A DNA stretch of 64,000 nucleotides, taken from contig OY821749.1 in assembly GCA_963682055.1 (NCBI GenBank), positions 23,877,631-23,941,630 of the forward strand, read 5' to 3'. Both the position numbers and the translations under genes were made by a program. Positions 46,001 to 57,437 of this stretch are shown in pieces; position 1 is the stretch's first letter; every line of letters begins with the position of its first letter. Under the pieces are notes generated by a model that did no database searches, was not told the DNA's origin, and worked only from the letters and a program-made list of their open reading frames with translations. Source of the stretch: Primula veris. Its lineage: Eukaryota; Streptophyta; Magnoliopsida; Ericales; Primulaceae.

Positions 46001-47454
46001 CTAACGGTCCTATATTAGGGGACCATATGGGAACTTCTAGTTGCTGGGACCGCTGGTAATTAAGTGCAATACAGAGTTAAATTTTTGTAAGCCTGGTGAC
46101 GAAAAATTACATTTCCACCAAATGTGAAGATCGGTAATGTCATTAGAAAAATAATTCTCCATTTTTCCTTGTAAATTCTCCAATAACACATCGTAAGACC
46201 GGTTAGGCCAAAATTAAGGGGTGTACCAAATAAAGAAGGCCTAGATTAAGGGGTCCTAGTTTGTTATTCAACAGTAGCTACTACTCTAAAAGCATCACTG
46301 TCACACAAAAAAACAAATAAAAAAACCATGTATCAATGTATCGTTGTCGTTCTATACATAATGAGAACAACCATGTTTATTGTCTTAAATGTAAATGACA
46401 TTCAAATGCATGCTAATTAATCTTAGACTTTTGCCATGGACCCATCCCTTGTGTAGTTGTGTTTTGCCTATAACTAACAATATTATAATTAGTTATTTGT
46501 AAGTTTGTAAGGCCAAACATGCAAAATAACACGATTGTTTAGCAGTAACGTTCAAATAATCGTGGGACCAATTTCAACAGTCATCATCTTTAACCATTGA
46601 CATGGATCTAGATTTAGCTTGATTTTGATCAGAAAATACATAAAATGAATTGTCCGCCTTTATCTGTAAATTATTAAGAATTTTATACTGTTTGTAATCA
46701 ATCCGAGATAATAAACCCAATCTACGAACTATTAATCAATTGAGGAACTAATTAATAACATGATCATATTTCCGAGTTTCGTATTATTATACAATATATA
46801 CATTTATCTTAGTTATCATGAAACTCTAGCAGACATGGGATTATGCGTTTCATGAACTCATACCAGAGAAAACGCATCAGTATTAAGAAAAATTATATAA
46901 ATTCTTCTGAATTTATAATAAAAACTAATGTATGAAATCAATCAGAATATTCTTTTTAAGACACTGTCGTATACTTATTTCTAATCTACCATATGTCCTT
47001 AATCACATCATAATGTTCTCCAAATAAGATTACATAATGTTTATTCTGTCAAATACCAATTAATTTGTCAGAATAACTTAACGTGAGAATTAAAATTCCC
47101 AGGAAGAAAGAAAGAAAGAAAAAATACCCGTGTAGCTTTGATTACAGCACCTCTAGCCAAGTAAAGAGTCATGTGACTCGTAAGGTTAAAACTCCCCGTT
47201 AGATACACCCCTCGTGGTATATACAAAACTGTACCACCTCTTCGTCTCAGATGCTCTATCCGATAAATAGCCGATCTAAATGCTTTTGTATTCAATGTCC
47301 GTCCATCTCCAACTCCTCCAAAATCTTTTATGGATATCTTGTCGTGTCGGTACCTCATTGGCACTATACCGGAACATGTCTCCATTCCAGCATTTACCAC
47401 GACTTGAGCAAGAGCCGTGAAGCACAAAATGATTTTAAAAATGAATCCCAACAT
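43060..47454 (-). CDS. secreted GH28 polygalacturonase-like protein (446 aa, 5 exons)
   Basis: Minus-strand exons 47454-47128, 44946-44826, 44508-44334, 44209-44139 and 43706-43060; all GT-AG and in frame. A signal peptide covers about residues 1-22 (MLGFIFKIILCFTALAQVVV). The right-handed beta-helix follows, beginning ISIKDFGGVGDGRTLNTKAF. GH28 motifs: NTDG at 225-228 and GDD at 247-249 give the three catalytic aspartates. The usual GHG is replaced by IAIGSETSGG and the usual RIK by IHLKTN, as in the non-classical plant 'probable polygalacturonase' clades. These enzymes hydrolyse homogalacturonan in the cell wall, in expansion, abscission or pollen growth. Because two motifs differ from the classical enzymes, substrate and activity are less certain. 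Length and exon number are normal for the family. Intron 1 is long (2.2 kb). The N-terminal block YRHDKISIKDFGG places it securely in the family. Confidence 0.9.
44947..47127 (-). other. long first intron of the polygalacturonase, with a possible MITE
   Basis: 2.18 kb. 45552-46000 has GCTGCAAATGAGTTGAGACT...TAACGAG and, later, TCATGTCCGGCTCATTAGTA and AACGAGTC, words typical of a dispersed hAT-like repeat with a tandem 'GAGC/CTCG' interior. Borders were not resolved. Confidence 0.45.
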
Positions 47455-47565
47455 TTTTCGTTAAATATTACTAAAATAAACTTATTAAAATATAGATTCT
47501 CTATGACCCTTGACGTATATATGTAAATATTTAACTTTTTTAAGTTTATGCTAGAATATTAAAAA

Positions 47566-47579
47566 GGTAATTATATATA
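47566..47579 (-). promoter_or_regulatory. probable TATA box of the polygalacturonase
   Basis: On the minus strand TTTATATATAATTA lies about 112-125 bases before the ATG at 47454, a normal plant spacing. Confidence 0.5.
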
Positions 47580-48306
47580 AACGCTGGGAAATGTGTATGT
47601 TTATTAAATAAGTTTAGAGATGATACAAGAAGAAAGCTCCAAATGCGCGAAACATCTACACTCTGCAAACGAAGGAAAGAACAAAACGTTAATTGTTGAA
47701 ATCAATACTTAAAAAAAACGTGTATAATATTAGTATATGGATTAGAAGTAGTATAATATATGTACCCATTTATTATTGATCAGTGTTCATCCAAAGGCTA
47801 AAATCCATTATCGAAGTAGCTGCTTGAGCTTGCAAAGCTGAGATTTGTCAAGAAGTGATTGTCTTCAACTTCAGAGAAAGAGAAGGAGATTGATGTTATA
47901 GTAAGAAGTTACAAGTTACAACCAATGGAATAGTGAAATGTCATGAGAGAGTGAGTTAGGCTTTTAATATCATTAATGATAATACTAGTAGCCCACTATA
48001 TTCTTTCTCAATCGGTAAATAGTTTCTAAGTTTTGAGAATGTGACAGAACTGGTCGACTAATGGAGGAGTGACCGATTTTTCCGCCTTCAATTACCGATC
48101 CATCTTAAAAACCTAGGCCTAATTCACAAGTGTTTTTCTTGAAACTTTAAGCTCGTTTTATACCTTACAAGTTACAATTCATTTGATTATCAGTGTTTGA
48201 TTGTATGGATAGAAAACTTTAAAGGTTTACAATTAAGTTGAATGCATTCTATCTGTTTTATGGTCTAAATTATGACATTTTCTTTGCTTGCAAACATTAC
48301 AGTAAG
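47580..48306. other. upstream flank; possible gene-end fragment on the minus strand
   Basis: At about 47806-47904 the minus strand reads ITSISFSFSEVEDNHFLTNL then SFASSSSYFDNGF and a stop. The Ser-rich acidic tail looks like the end of a transcription factor, but there is no upstream exon that I can link. Left as a possible fragment. Confidence 0.2.
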
Positions 48307-48604
48307 TACTCCCTCGGTTCTATTTTACTTATACACATTTAGTGATTTTTTTTGGAAAGGGAGTGTGTGAGAGTTGTTTATTTCAAAAATAGACTCGATC
48401 TAACTAAACTACATGTAAATTTGACTTGCAAATAACTCGTATTTAAATTGTCATAATGATTTTTTTAACTAACAAGTATTGTTCAACATTTAAACTATGT
48501 AACTAACTTTAAAAAAAAAAATCAACACTTAAGATACGAGTGTTTTATAAGTCAAAATTAGATTTAGTTTCGTAATGGGCGAGTAAATTGAAATGGGAGA
48601 GTTT
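48307..48604. mobile_element. Stowaway-like MITE
   Basis: Left end TACTCCCTCGGTTCTATTTT; the reverse complement of the right end is CTCTCCCATTTCAATTTACT. About 300 bp, AT-rich, no coding capacity. It is the canonical CTCCCTCCG-type terminus. Confidence 0.65.
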
Positions 48605-49359
48605 TAAACATGATGAAATTGTTATTATTGGATCTTGCTATATTGCAATGAGAAAGAATATAAAGTTTGGACACAACTATCATCATTTTTAAAATGACCA
48701 ATTGTGTCATTTTTCCGACATTTGAGAAACTATTGCGATTCCAATACAACCAATAGACAGATTTAGCCCTAGCTATTGGGACCATTAGTGTAATCCATCC
48801 ATGTTTTTTCGTTATCAATATAGAGAGGTGTAGTTTTTGAGGATAAATGATATACCAGTACAACAAAACTTATTCAAAAATCCTAGCATTTGACAGGTTA
48901 AATATATAAATTATTATTTTTTGATATTTAAATTATATTATTATTTAATTCATAATTAGTCTATTTAGTCCGTCACGTAACCAATATTTTTTTTTTAGAG
49001 GGAACAAAATAATAAAAAAGCAAGGGATAGTTTAATTAGTTAGCAAATGTGTAAGTATTGAGACCAGTGAGGATGATAGCTGGGGAATTTTGGATTGACG
49101 TGGTCCACATGTGAGTATGTTACAAACACAGCCCGTGATTACTACTAATCAATCATCAAAGAGGAAACAAAATAATTGAAGGAAAAAGATGGAGAAAGTC
49201 CATAGATATGGGCAATATATAAATGACAGAATGCGACATTACTTTATAGAGTTTGAGTTAGGCTTATAGCATTTTGTAGTGTCATTAACGAAGAGTGATC
49301 AAAGTTTAGATTGTGTTAGAACTAAGACGATAGTTAAGTTCTTACTAATTTTGTTTATA
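48605..49359. other. intergenic; TATA-like box near the small ORF
   Basis: ATATATAAATG at about 49214-49224 could be a TATA box for the frame starting at 49360. Nothing else was recognised. Confidence 0.3.
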
Positions 49360-49584
49360 ATGTATAGAACTATACTGTGCTATAGGGAAAATATTGCAGT
49401 ATCAACATGTTGTTATACTGCGATGAAATCGTTGAATAAAAATAATTTGAGGAGCGTATTTTTTGGCACTCTCAAGATTTATCAGAAGTATAGGAACCAT
49501 AATTATAAGGTCCGTTTAAAGAATATCGTTGGTCTTTTGGGGGTTCAACAAGTTAAACCATCTGGTCCAAGGGAGAATCGTTGA
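49360..49584 (+). CDS. small ORF, possible secreted-peptide precursor (74 aa), uncertain
   Basis: From ATG 49360 a 74-aa basic protein ends VKPSGPRENR. The upstream in-frame codons (from about 49309) would add IVKFLLILFI, a hydrophobic run like a signal peptide, but lack an ATG. A TATA-like box lies about 140 bases upstream. The terminal PSGP is reminiscent of IDA-like or CLE signalling peptides, which end in short Pro/Gly/Asn/His-rich motifs and have a basic variable region in front. The match is only a few residues, the family's other conserved positions are not met, and the start codon needed for a signal peptide is missing. It may be a decayed gene or a chance frame. Confidence 0.25.
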   Translation: MYRTILCYRENIAVSTCCYTAMKSLNKNNLRSVFFGTLKIYQKYRNHNYKVRLKNIVGLLGVQQVKPSGPRENR

Positions 49585-50071
49585 TTAGTACATATAAATG
49601 TGCTTAATTTCCAAAACCTCATATATATTCTTAAAATTTTCTTATCAATTCATACATATGAAATATAATAGGACAATTATATATACCCTTTATTAGTCAT
49701 TAAACATATTTAAGTGTACCTTTCAATTTCCTTATTAGCAAACAAAATATTACATAACTTCTCCTTAAATCTTTCTATAATATTATCTTATAACATTTTC
49801 ATAATTTGCTCCGTAACTCAATTACTACACCTCTCACCTAAAACAAATTGTCAGATCATCATGTAATTTTTTTTATATAGTTAATATATTTGTGATCTGT
49901 GGTATCAATATAATATAATTCTCATAAGTTATCATAAAAGTAGAATTATGTAGCATAATAATGTTGAATAACTCATGTATATTTATTTTGTCATACCGTA
50001 GCATAAAAAAACTCACCATCATGTAGCATATTATAATTTTATCATCATGTGACCGATGATGCTACATACAG
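49585..50071. other. intergenic, nothing recognised
   Basis: AT-rich sequence, with repeated CATCATGTAGCATA words around 49960-50060 and again at 50270-50340, on both sides of the MITE. Confidence 0.5.
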
Positions 50072-50253
50072 TACTACACAATAATGTTTGATTTATTGAG
50101 AATCAAAATCTGTCATAAGTCTGTCGCTAATTTATAAATCTGTCGCAAATTGACTAAACCGTCACAAAGCCGTCACAAAAACCGTCACTAATAAGCTCGT
50201 AACAAAAAATACCGTCACTAATCCCGTCACTATTTGAGTATTTTTTTGTAGTG
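50072..50253. mobile_element. CACTA-type MITE, copy B
   Basis: Begins TACTACACAATAATGTTTGA (first base decayed from CACTAC) and ends TTTTTTTGTAGTG. The interior CCGTCACAAAGCCGTCACAA matches copies A and C. It interrupts a stretch of CATCATGTAGCAT repeats. Confidence 0.75.
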
Positions 50254-51751
50254 ATATGTGCATATTATAATTTCAGTATCATGTAGCATATTATAATTTT
50301 ACCAACATGTACCTATATGAACATCATGTATCATAATAATGATGCTACATGATAAATTGAACAAAGTGTAAACATCATATAAAACTTTTATGTTTCTTTT
50401 TAATTTTAGCAATAAAAGAGAAAAAAAAATCACATAACGTAGATCTTCCCGTTGTTACATGGTCATGTTTCTTTTTAATTTTATGTTTTTTTTTGTGTTT
50501 ATACATATAAGGAAACCTTATTTAAATAATTAAGTTATAAATTCATAAAATAATTAAATTATCTTAATTTTTATTAATTAATAGATGACAGCATAGAGGA
50601 TAAAAGGGATGAGAGAGGAGAGACATATATAATGAGGTGTATTAATTATAAGGGTATACTATATATGAATAAAAGAATAGTATGTACCAAACTTTAATAG
50701 TATTTTATGATTCGACTTTTTGATAATTAAGTATCATTTAAATATATATTTTATCATCTAAATAACTTAAGTTCGTAATTTGTTTACTAGGGGTTTCCAA
50801 ATTGTGCCGCAACTCCAAAAGAACGGTAGGTACATTATTAGGTAGTTTACAACATTGCATTTACTACATTTCTTAAAAAGAATGGTCGGTCCAAGTACAG
50901 CATTGCACAGGAGTGGAGGTATTAGTAGACAAGGGATTGCTTGTGTACACCCACCCAAAAAAATGCATTTTTTTTTAGATACGTGACTTTAGCAACCCCA
51001 GACTAAAACTGCATAGTAACTCCACTCTTATTTGTTTATTTTGTAATGTTTAATTAATCCATCACAACCCCAAAAAAATAAAACTTACGTATACGTTGCA
51101 TTTTTTTTTTACATCTCTCTATTCATTTCCGCAACCTCATCATTTTGATCCTAGCTTTGCTTCTGATTGTCCTTTATGCGAATTCAACTCTCTTCTTCTG
51201 AAATTTTATAACTCAAGTTTAGCTTGATTCTCAAAATAACGATTGAAAAGAGATTTAGGTAAGCAAATAGTGAAATACGATTTTAATTCGGATATTTTAT
51301 CAATGCAAGTAATATTATTTTCCGTTTGGGCTGAGTTAATTAGTAATTATGCTACCAAACGTAGGCTTCTTGGTTGAACGGTTCAACCAGCAGGCAGGGG
51401 TGCAATTTTATTAACTTTGCTCGCAATATTTAAAGACCTTAATTCTACCATTAGGAGTTGTCTACTTTTAGTTTGAGGACCATTTTGTACCTTTAGCGCA
51501 TGGTGTACATATAGTGGTGTCACCACTATACCTTTAAGGTTGGATTCATTTTCATGCCACCCATAGAGAACATGCATCGCATATTTGGCTATGTTTTTTT
51601 TGGTGGAATTGTAATGTATGTTGCATGCTATGTACTATTTTTAATCTATAGGAAATTGGGATTTAAATTTTTTAAAGTTTACAGTGTGTACCCACATTTT
51701 TTTACAGTTGGATGAAATCAGAGGGCGGCCGGCCCAGTAGCGGTGTTAGTT
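50254..51751. other. intergenic, no gene supported
   Basis: AT-rich. A 64-codon minus-strand frame at 51383-51577 has no recognisable family and lies in sequence that looks repeat-derived. Confidence 0.4.
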
Positions 51752-52294
51752 GTTGGATACGTTGTAAATAAATACAATAATTTTTACGGAAAAGAAATGG
51801 ACAAATAAACAGAAAATGGTTTCCTCAAATATATAATTATCAATTACAAGATTTAACATAAAATAATGTAAATGATACCGAAATGGATTAAAGTCCGAGA
51901 CGAGCTAACTGCAAGCAGTTTCCCTTAAACGATATTTGCCCCGCCACCTCTGCTTCTGGCTAAATGGGGCATTTCGTTCCCAAGGTACAACGTCTATCGC
52001 ATGTGACTCGGCGGAAACGGCACCGAGCCACGGTCGGGCCGTTGGTGGTGCGGTACTCTCTCTCTATATGTATGCATGTGTGTTTGTGTGTGAATGTGTA
52101 TGTTATGACATGTTTGAAACTTGTCTTGAAAAAGTGTCCCAAAAAATGGACCAATACCATCTTTTTTAAACCTTTTCTTTGTAACTCATTTTACAATTAA
52201 AGACACATAAATGGGGAGAACGAATGGTTTTTTGTAACCACTAAATTAAAAGAGCATTCACTCGAATAAAAACCACTTGAATTTTTTTCCAACA
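51752..52294. repeat. LTR-like direct repeat, left copy (543 bp)
   Basis: Starts TGTTGG and ends CCAACA. It is flanked on both sides by TTAGT (51747-51751 and 52295-52299), so by itself it looks like a solo LTR. It is nearly identical to 56433-56976. The middle is G/C-richer (GCGGAAACGGCACCGAGCCA). Confidence 0.75.
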
Positions 52295-55200
52295 TTAGTT
52301 GCCCAAGACCCAGTCCAATTTTTTTTTTTTGCCCGACCCAGTCCACTTGGATTCACTTTCCCTATTTTTCCAGCACCGTTTGAGTGTTCACTTGTCTTGG
52401 GTAGCGTAATACTTTGAACCCTCAACGTATTGATCACACTCGCCAGACGTTAGAGTTTTTTACGGAAAGCTTCTCTTTTAGAAAATATGTTTCTCGGACA
52501 TAGAACTCTATATGCACCTTAAAGTCATCTGACTTATGCACTAGAAACCGATCAGCACTATATTTTGTGCTTATCCGATGAACACACAATCTACCGTTTT
52601 CGATCCTATCCAAATCCTTCAAGGAACAAGATTGATACCTTTCTTAGGTAGTACCAAACTTTCACGAACTTATAGTCAGGCACCATGCCTTCTATAATTC
52701 TGACTGTTTGATCCAATTTCCTAAGCGATAGTTTGTTCAACACATAGCTTGCGGAAAGCTCACTTCCCGTACAAATTCAGAGTTTAATCCTGAACTTATC
52801 AACATGATAATCATCGTTTAAGAACTACATTTTGCTCGAGAGCATAATAAGTCGTTCTTTAACGATTGGTGTCATTCCATCAACACAATTATGTGAACGG
52901 TGTCTCATATTCACCGTTTCAATCACACTGATCATGTATTCATATCCATGTGAATATACCATTTCGGAACTAGTTAGACAATATCTAATACTTCCAAAAA
53001 TAGTCTATCATTTAATGATTAACACTTAATCATTGGATTAAAGTTAGTAGATTAACACAACAGAACACTCATGATTAAACATGTTTTCTGAGAATCCTTA
53101 ATGCTCAACAATAGAATTCACGCATTCATTCTTACTTAAATGAATATCTCGACTGATTTATATTTACTTCTCATCAAGTAGACATATCAGTGTATAATAC
53201 ATCCATCAATAAATAGAGGAAATATCTTTTAAACCCTTCTTGGTTTTGCACTCATCTCAAATGAATCGAACCATTTGGTTATATACTCCGTTTGAAAACT
53301 TCGAACTGAAGACTTAGCAATATATTGCTTCAAACACAAACTCATATTTGTATTTCAATTTAAATAATAGATTTACAAAAATAAAACATTTAAGCTTTTA
53401 TATTTTCATCACCTACTATATCATGTCAAATCAGTGACTTGGTTGAATAATTCAACATGTCATTATTGATCACAAGAGTATCGACTAAAATACTCATTTT
53501 GAACAAATAGTCACTCATGTATTGCCACAAACAAGCAAGCTTATCACAATTTGATCCTAGTGTTTTGGCTACCGAAAGGCTACAACCCTTTAGGTTTCAA
53601 AACCACTAGTTATGATTCAGATTTGTATGCTTGAACTTGTTAGTGGATGTCCAAACGTTTAAAACGTTTCCACACATTAACGCCCCCACAGTTCATGCAT
53701 TCCCTTTGTCCTCACTCAGAACATGCACACTATTATAGAGAAACTTAATCGGTTTTAAGATGGTAAATGAACAATATCATTTATTTTAGACGTTTTAAAT
53801 CTATACCAATAAACCGTTAGATATTCTCCCACTCGCCCGCAGACGTTATGGGGTACGTTTAAATTCTTGATCTACAGGATCAACGGGTTACCCCCATATT
53901 TGTGTGACCCTTGTGGTTCTTCCCCAATAATAGTAATATAAATTACTAAATTACTATTCTCAATAATAGCAAGTTCAACATATTCACAATATGTTTTACT
54001 GACAAATTAATAATATGTTATTTCAACAAATTATTAAATGTTTTTCCAACAAATAAATAAGATGTTAATTTCAACAAATTATTAAATGTTCTTTCAGCAA
54101 ATTAATAAGATAATATTTCAACAAATAATAAATTAGCCGATATTTGTTTATTATTAAAATAAAACTCAACGGCCATTTATAATTTGTTTAATCATCGATT
54201 TATTTGCCCTTGGATGAACAAAGTTGGTTATTAAATAACCTTTCATCCAAATAAGTAACCGACTCGTCATTGCAATTCGTAGTTAGCTAATAAAGCTCTC
54301 CATAAATGTCAACAATAATTGTCGTTACAATAATTTATAACTCTCCAAATTAAATTGCGATTAATCACAATTAATAAGAAGTTATAAATACTCGTCATTA
54401 ATCTCATTAATGATTACCGTTACACATTTTGTAACCCTCCAAATTAAATTGCAATAAATCACAATTAATAAGGACACCAACCATTATATCACCACATTAG
54501 TGTTTTTTAATAATGGTGATTTCGAATTTGTAACCTCCGTCATTAATTAATATGCACTCATGCAAAATTAACAGGAGTTACACCGACACCCACAATGTTC
54601 TGGTCAGTTCCAGCACCCACTGTGTTCCGGACATGTCCCGCAGGAAAATGTTTGTTATCTCAAATAACAAACACGCACAATCTAATTTTGAAAAATGAAA
54701 CTAAAACTCTTCATTCGCAAACACCAAATTTCTATAACCACGCATGGTTTCAAGAAACTGATTTTGCAAGAGTATTCTAGTTCATTCCCGAAAAAGATTA
54801 TCAAATTCTGAAAGATTTATTCAGCCGTAAACACCAGATAAATCTGATTTTACACAGAACAATCTCAGAATTCAACCAGTTCTGTCGTAAGCCCCAAAAT
54901 CTGAAAAATCAGAAAATGGTTTTACAAGAACTATTTCGAAACTAGTTCTTTCGTAAGCCCCAAATTAATGGTTTTACACGAACTATTTCGAAAATCACCA
55001 ATGCTCCAATTCCATGGTAGAGATCCATGTCTATACAAATACTCATTGAAAATTGTTAGTATTTTATTAACATGAAAATAATAAACATATATAAATCCAC
55101 TAACAATATAATTAATCTGGTCTCTAACTAAATTATAGCTCATAAATAAAAATAAATGCTACACTATAATATAATACTCATAATTTATTATTGTAACATT

Positions 55201-56432
55201 CCAAAACGGTTTCCAAAAACTACCAATAAAGGCAATAAAGGCAATTAATGGTTTTAAATTGCATAAGGAGTTACACAAAACTCTTATAAAATAATATAAG
55301 TAGTACAAACTACGAATAGAATTCCACACACATATACACGCCCCACTTGACTGTATACAAACTTATTAATATAATAATAAACAAACAAGCTACAGTTATA
55401 CGCACTGAGACAAGTAATTAACAAGCATCTGTCACCAAAAATATGATGCAATTGTAATAAATTCAAATACATAAACGGGTCAATCCCACAAACAGGTCAA
55501 TCCCACCTGTCACCTAAAAGTTTATCCTTCTAAAAGATAAGTAATTTGTTATATTACTGGTGAGTAGTATCTTAGACCATTTAAGGAGTTTTAATGTTTC
55601 AAATACATGGAATATGCTAGAGTATGTCATGGTTCTCGAACTCGAGGGAACAGACTAAAGAATAGCAGTAAACTGCTGATATTTAAAAAACAACGTAAAC
55701 TGGAGTTTGATGGTAGGACTTGTGATAATCGTTAAGGTTATCACAATTAGTTAAATATACTAGTATAATCTAAATCTATAACCATTATGGACCAACTGAT
55801 CCATGCATACGACGAACACGTTACTAAAACATCTTTAACGCATGTCAACATTAATATATACTCAAAATATATAATGTAACACCAAACACTATAACTCGTA
55901 TTACATACTCATAGTCATAAACAATTTTTAAAAAAAACAATATACCTACAAGTATGGCAAACATGAGAACCACAAAAGACTTACCGAATAAACATTCATA
56001 CAAGACTACAAATCAATTAACACATGCATATGGCTCAATTTAATTCTACAGTAGAATCAACTCACATGGGTATCACAACTCAACAAGACGGTTTAAAACC
56101 GAAAATAAGGATATTCACATAACCCAAAAAATAAATGAATTATCAAACGAAAAACGCTTTCGACAATTCAATCGGAAATACCAATTTCTTAAAACCAATG
56201 TTTGTCAGAAAATGATTTTCCAAATAATTTATCAAAAAACCATGCATCAAAATAAAAATATGATATAGCAATCCGAAACCATTACAGCCGTAAACATCAA
56301 ATTCCCGAAACCGAAGATTAAGAGAAAATGATTTTACTAAGAACGATTGCGGAGAAAGAAATAATTTTCTGTATAATCCATACACCGAAATTATTGTATC
56401 AACGTACAAAACATAAAAATATCGTTTAAAAT
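52295..56432. other. 4.1 kb non-coding DNA between the LTR-like repeats
   Basis: No ORF above about 130 codons and none with a known domain. 53820-53930 (ATTCTCCCACTCGCCCGCAG, CAACGGGTTACCCCCATATT) and the many ordered short words look like old retroelement non-coding sequence. No convincing primer-binding site or polypurine tract is found next to either repeat. Confidence 0.4.
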
Positions 56433-56976
56433 TGTTGGGTACGTTGTAAATAAACACAATAATTTCTACGGAAAAGAAATGGACAAATAAACAGAAAATG
56501 GTTTCTTCAAATATATAATTATCAATTACAAGATTTAACATAAAATAATGTAAATGATACCGAAATGGACTAAAGTCCGAGACGAGGTAACTGCAAGCAG
56601 TTTTCCGTAAACGATATTTGCCCCGCCACCTCTGCTTCTGGCTAAATGGGGCACTTCGTTCCCAAGGTACAACGTCTATCGCATGTGACTCGGCGGAAAC
56701 GGCACCGAGTCACGGTCGGGCCGTTGGTGGTGCGGTACTCTCTCTTTATATGTATGCATGTGTGTTTGTGTGTGAATGTGTATGTTATGACATGTTTGAA
56801 ACTTGTCTTGAAAAAGTGTCCCAAAAAATGGATCAAGACCATCTTTTTTAAACTTTTTCTTTGTAACTCATTTTACAATTAAAAACACATAAATGGGGAG
56901 AACGAATAGTTTTTTGTAACCACTAAATTAAAAGAGCATTCACTCAAATAAAAACCACTTGGATTTTTTTCCAACA
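56433..56976. repeat. LTR-like direct repeat, right copy (544 bp)
   Basis: Same TGTTGG...CCAACA ends; followed by TTAGTTGCC, the same bases that follow the left copy, but preceded by TAAAAT. Shared sequence in fact continues about 40 bases past the CCAACA in both copies. Confidence 0.75.
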
Positions 56977-57110
56977 TTAGTTGCCTAAGACCCAGTCCAA
57001 TTTTATTTTTTTTGTCCGAGGCTTATAACAAAAAAAAAAAAAATTGTCACAGCCCAGTTTTTGCCCTAGTTTCAAGTCTTACTGAACTTGGGTCTGGCCC
57101 GCCTCTGGAT

Positions 57111-57437
57111 GAAATTAAAACAATACAATGATCTATATTTATGTGTGAGTTTTGTAATTTTATTTTGATATAATTTTAATATATAAAATGCAAATTATTA
57201 AAATCATTGATTTTTTTTACTATTTTTAAATAATACTTAAATTTAAGATAGTTTCAACCATATTTCTATAATTTTGTTTGAGTTTTTATTGTGTTGTAAA
57301 GTTAGTTTTTAATTTAAAAAATCATAATTTGTATTATATATATATATATATTAAAATTATATAAAAATAAAATTATAAAACTCACTCATAAATGCAAACA
57401 ATTGAATTGTTTTAATTGAATTATTTTAATTTCATTT
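57111..57437. mobile_element. foldback MITE
   Basis: Left arm GATGAAATTAAAACAATA...GTGTGAGTTTTGTAATTTTA pairs with the right arm, whose reverse complement reads AATGAAATTAAAATAATT...GAGTGAGTTTTATAATTTTA. The interior words TTTGAGTTTTTATTGTGTTG resemble the family at 7.6 and 63.4 kb. Confidence 0.65.

Noticed and set aside
47806..47904. Last exon of a transcription-factor gene on the minus strand
   Set aside because: Only about 33 codons of Ser-rich sequence, with no linked exon or DNA-binding domain; kept only as a remark.
51936..52200. Short frames repeated at 56618-56882
   Set aside because: They are part of the LTR-like repeats; conservation between the two copies reflects repeat identity, not coding.
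56143..56541. 132-codon minus-strand frame
   Set aside because: AT-rich, Phe/Tyr/Ile-biased, crosses the border of the LTR-like repeat; no recognisable domain.
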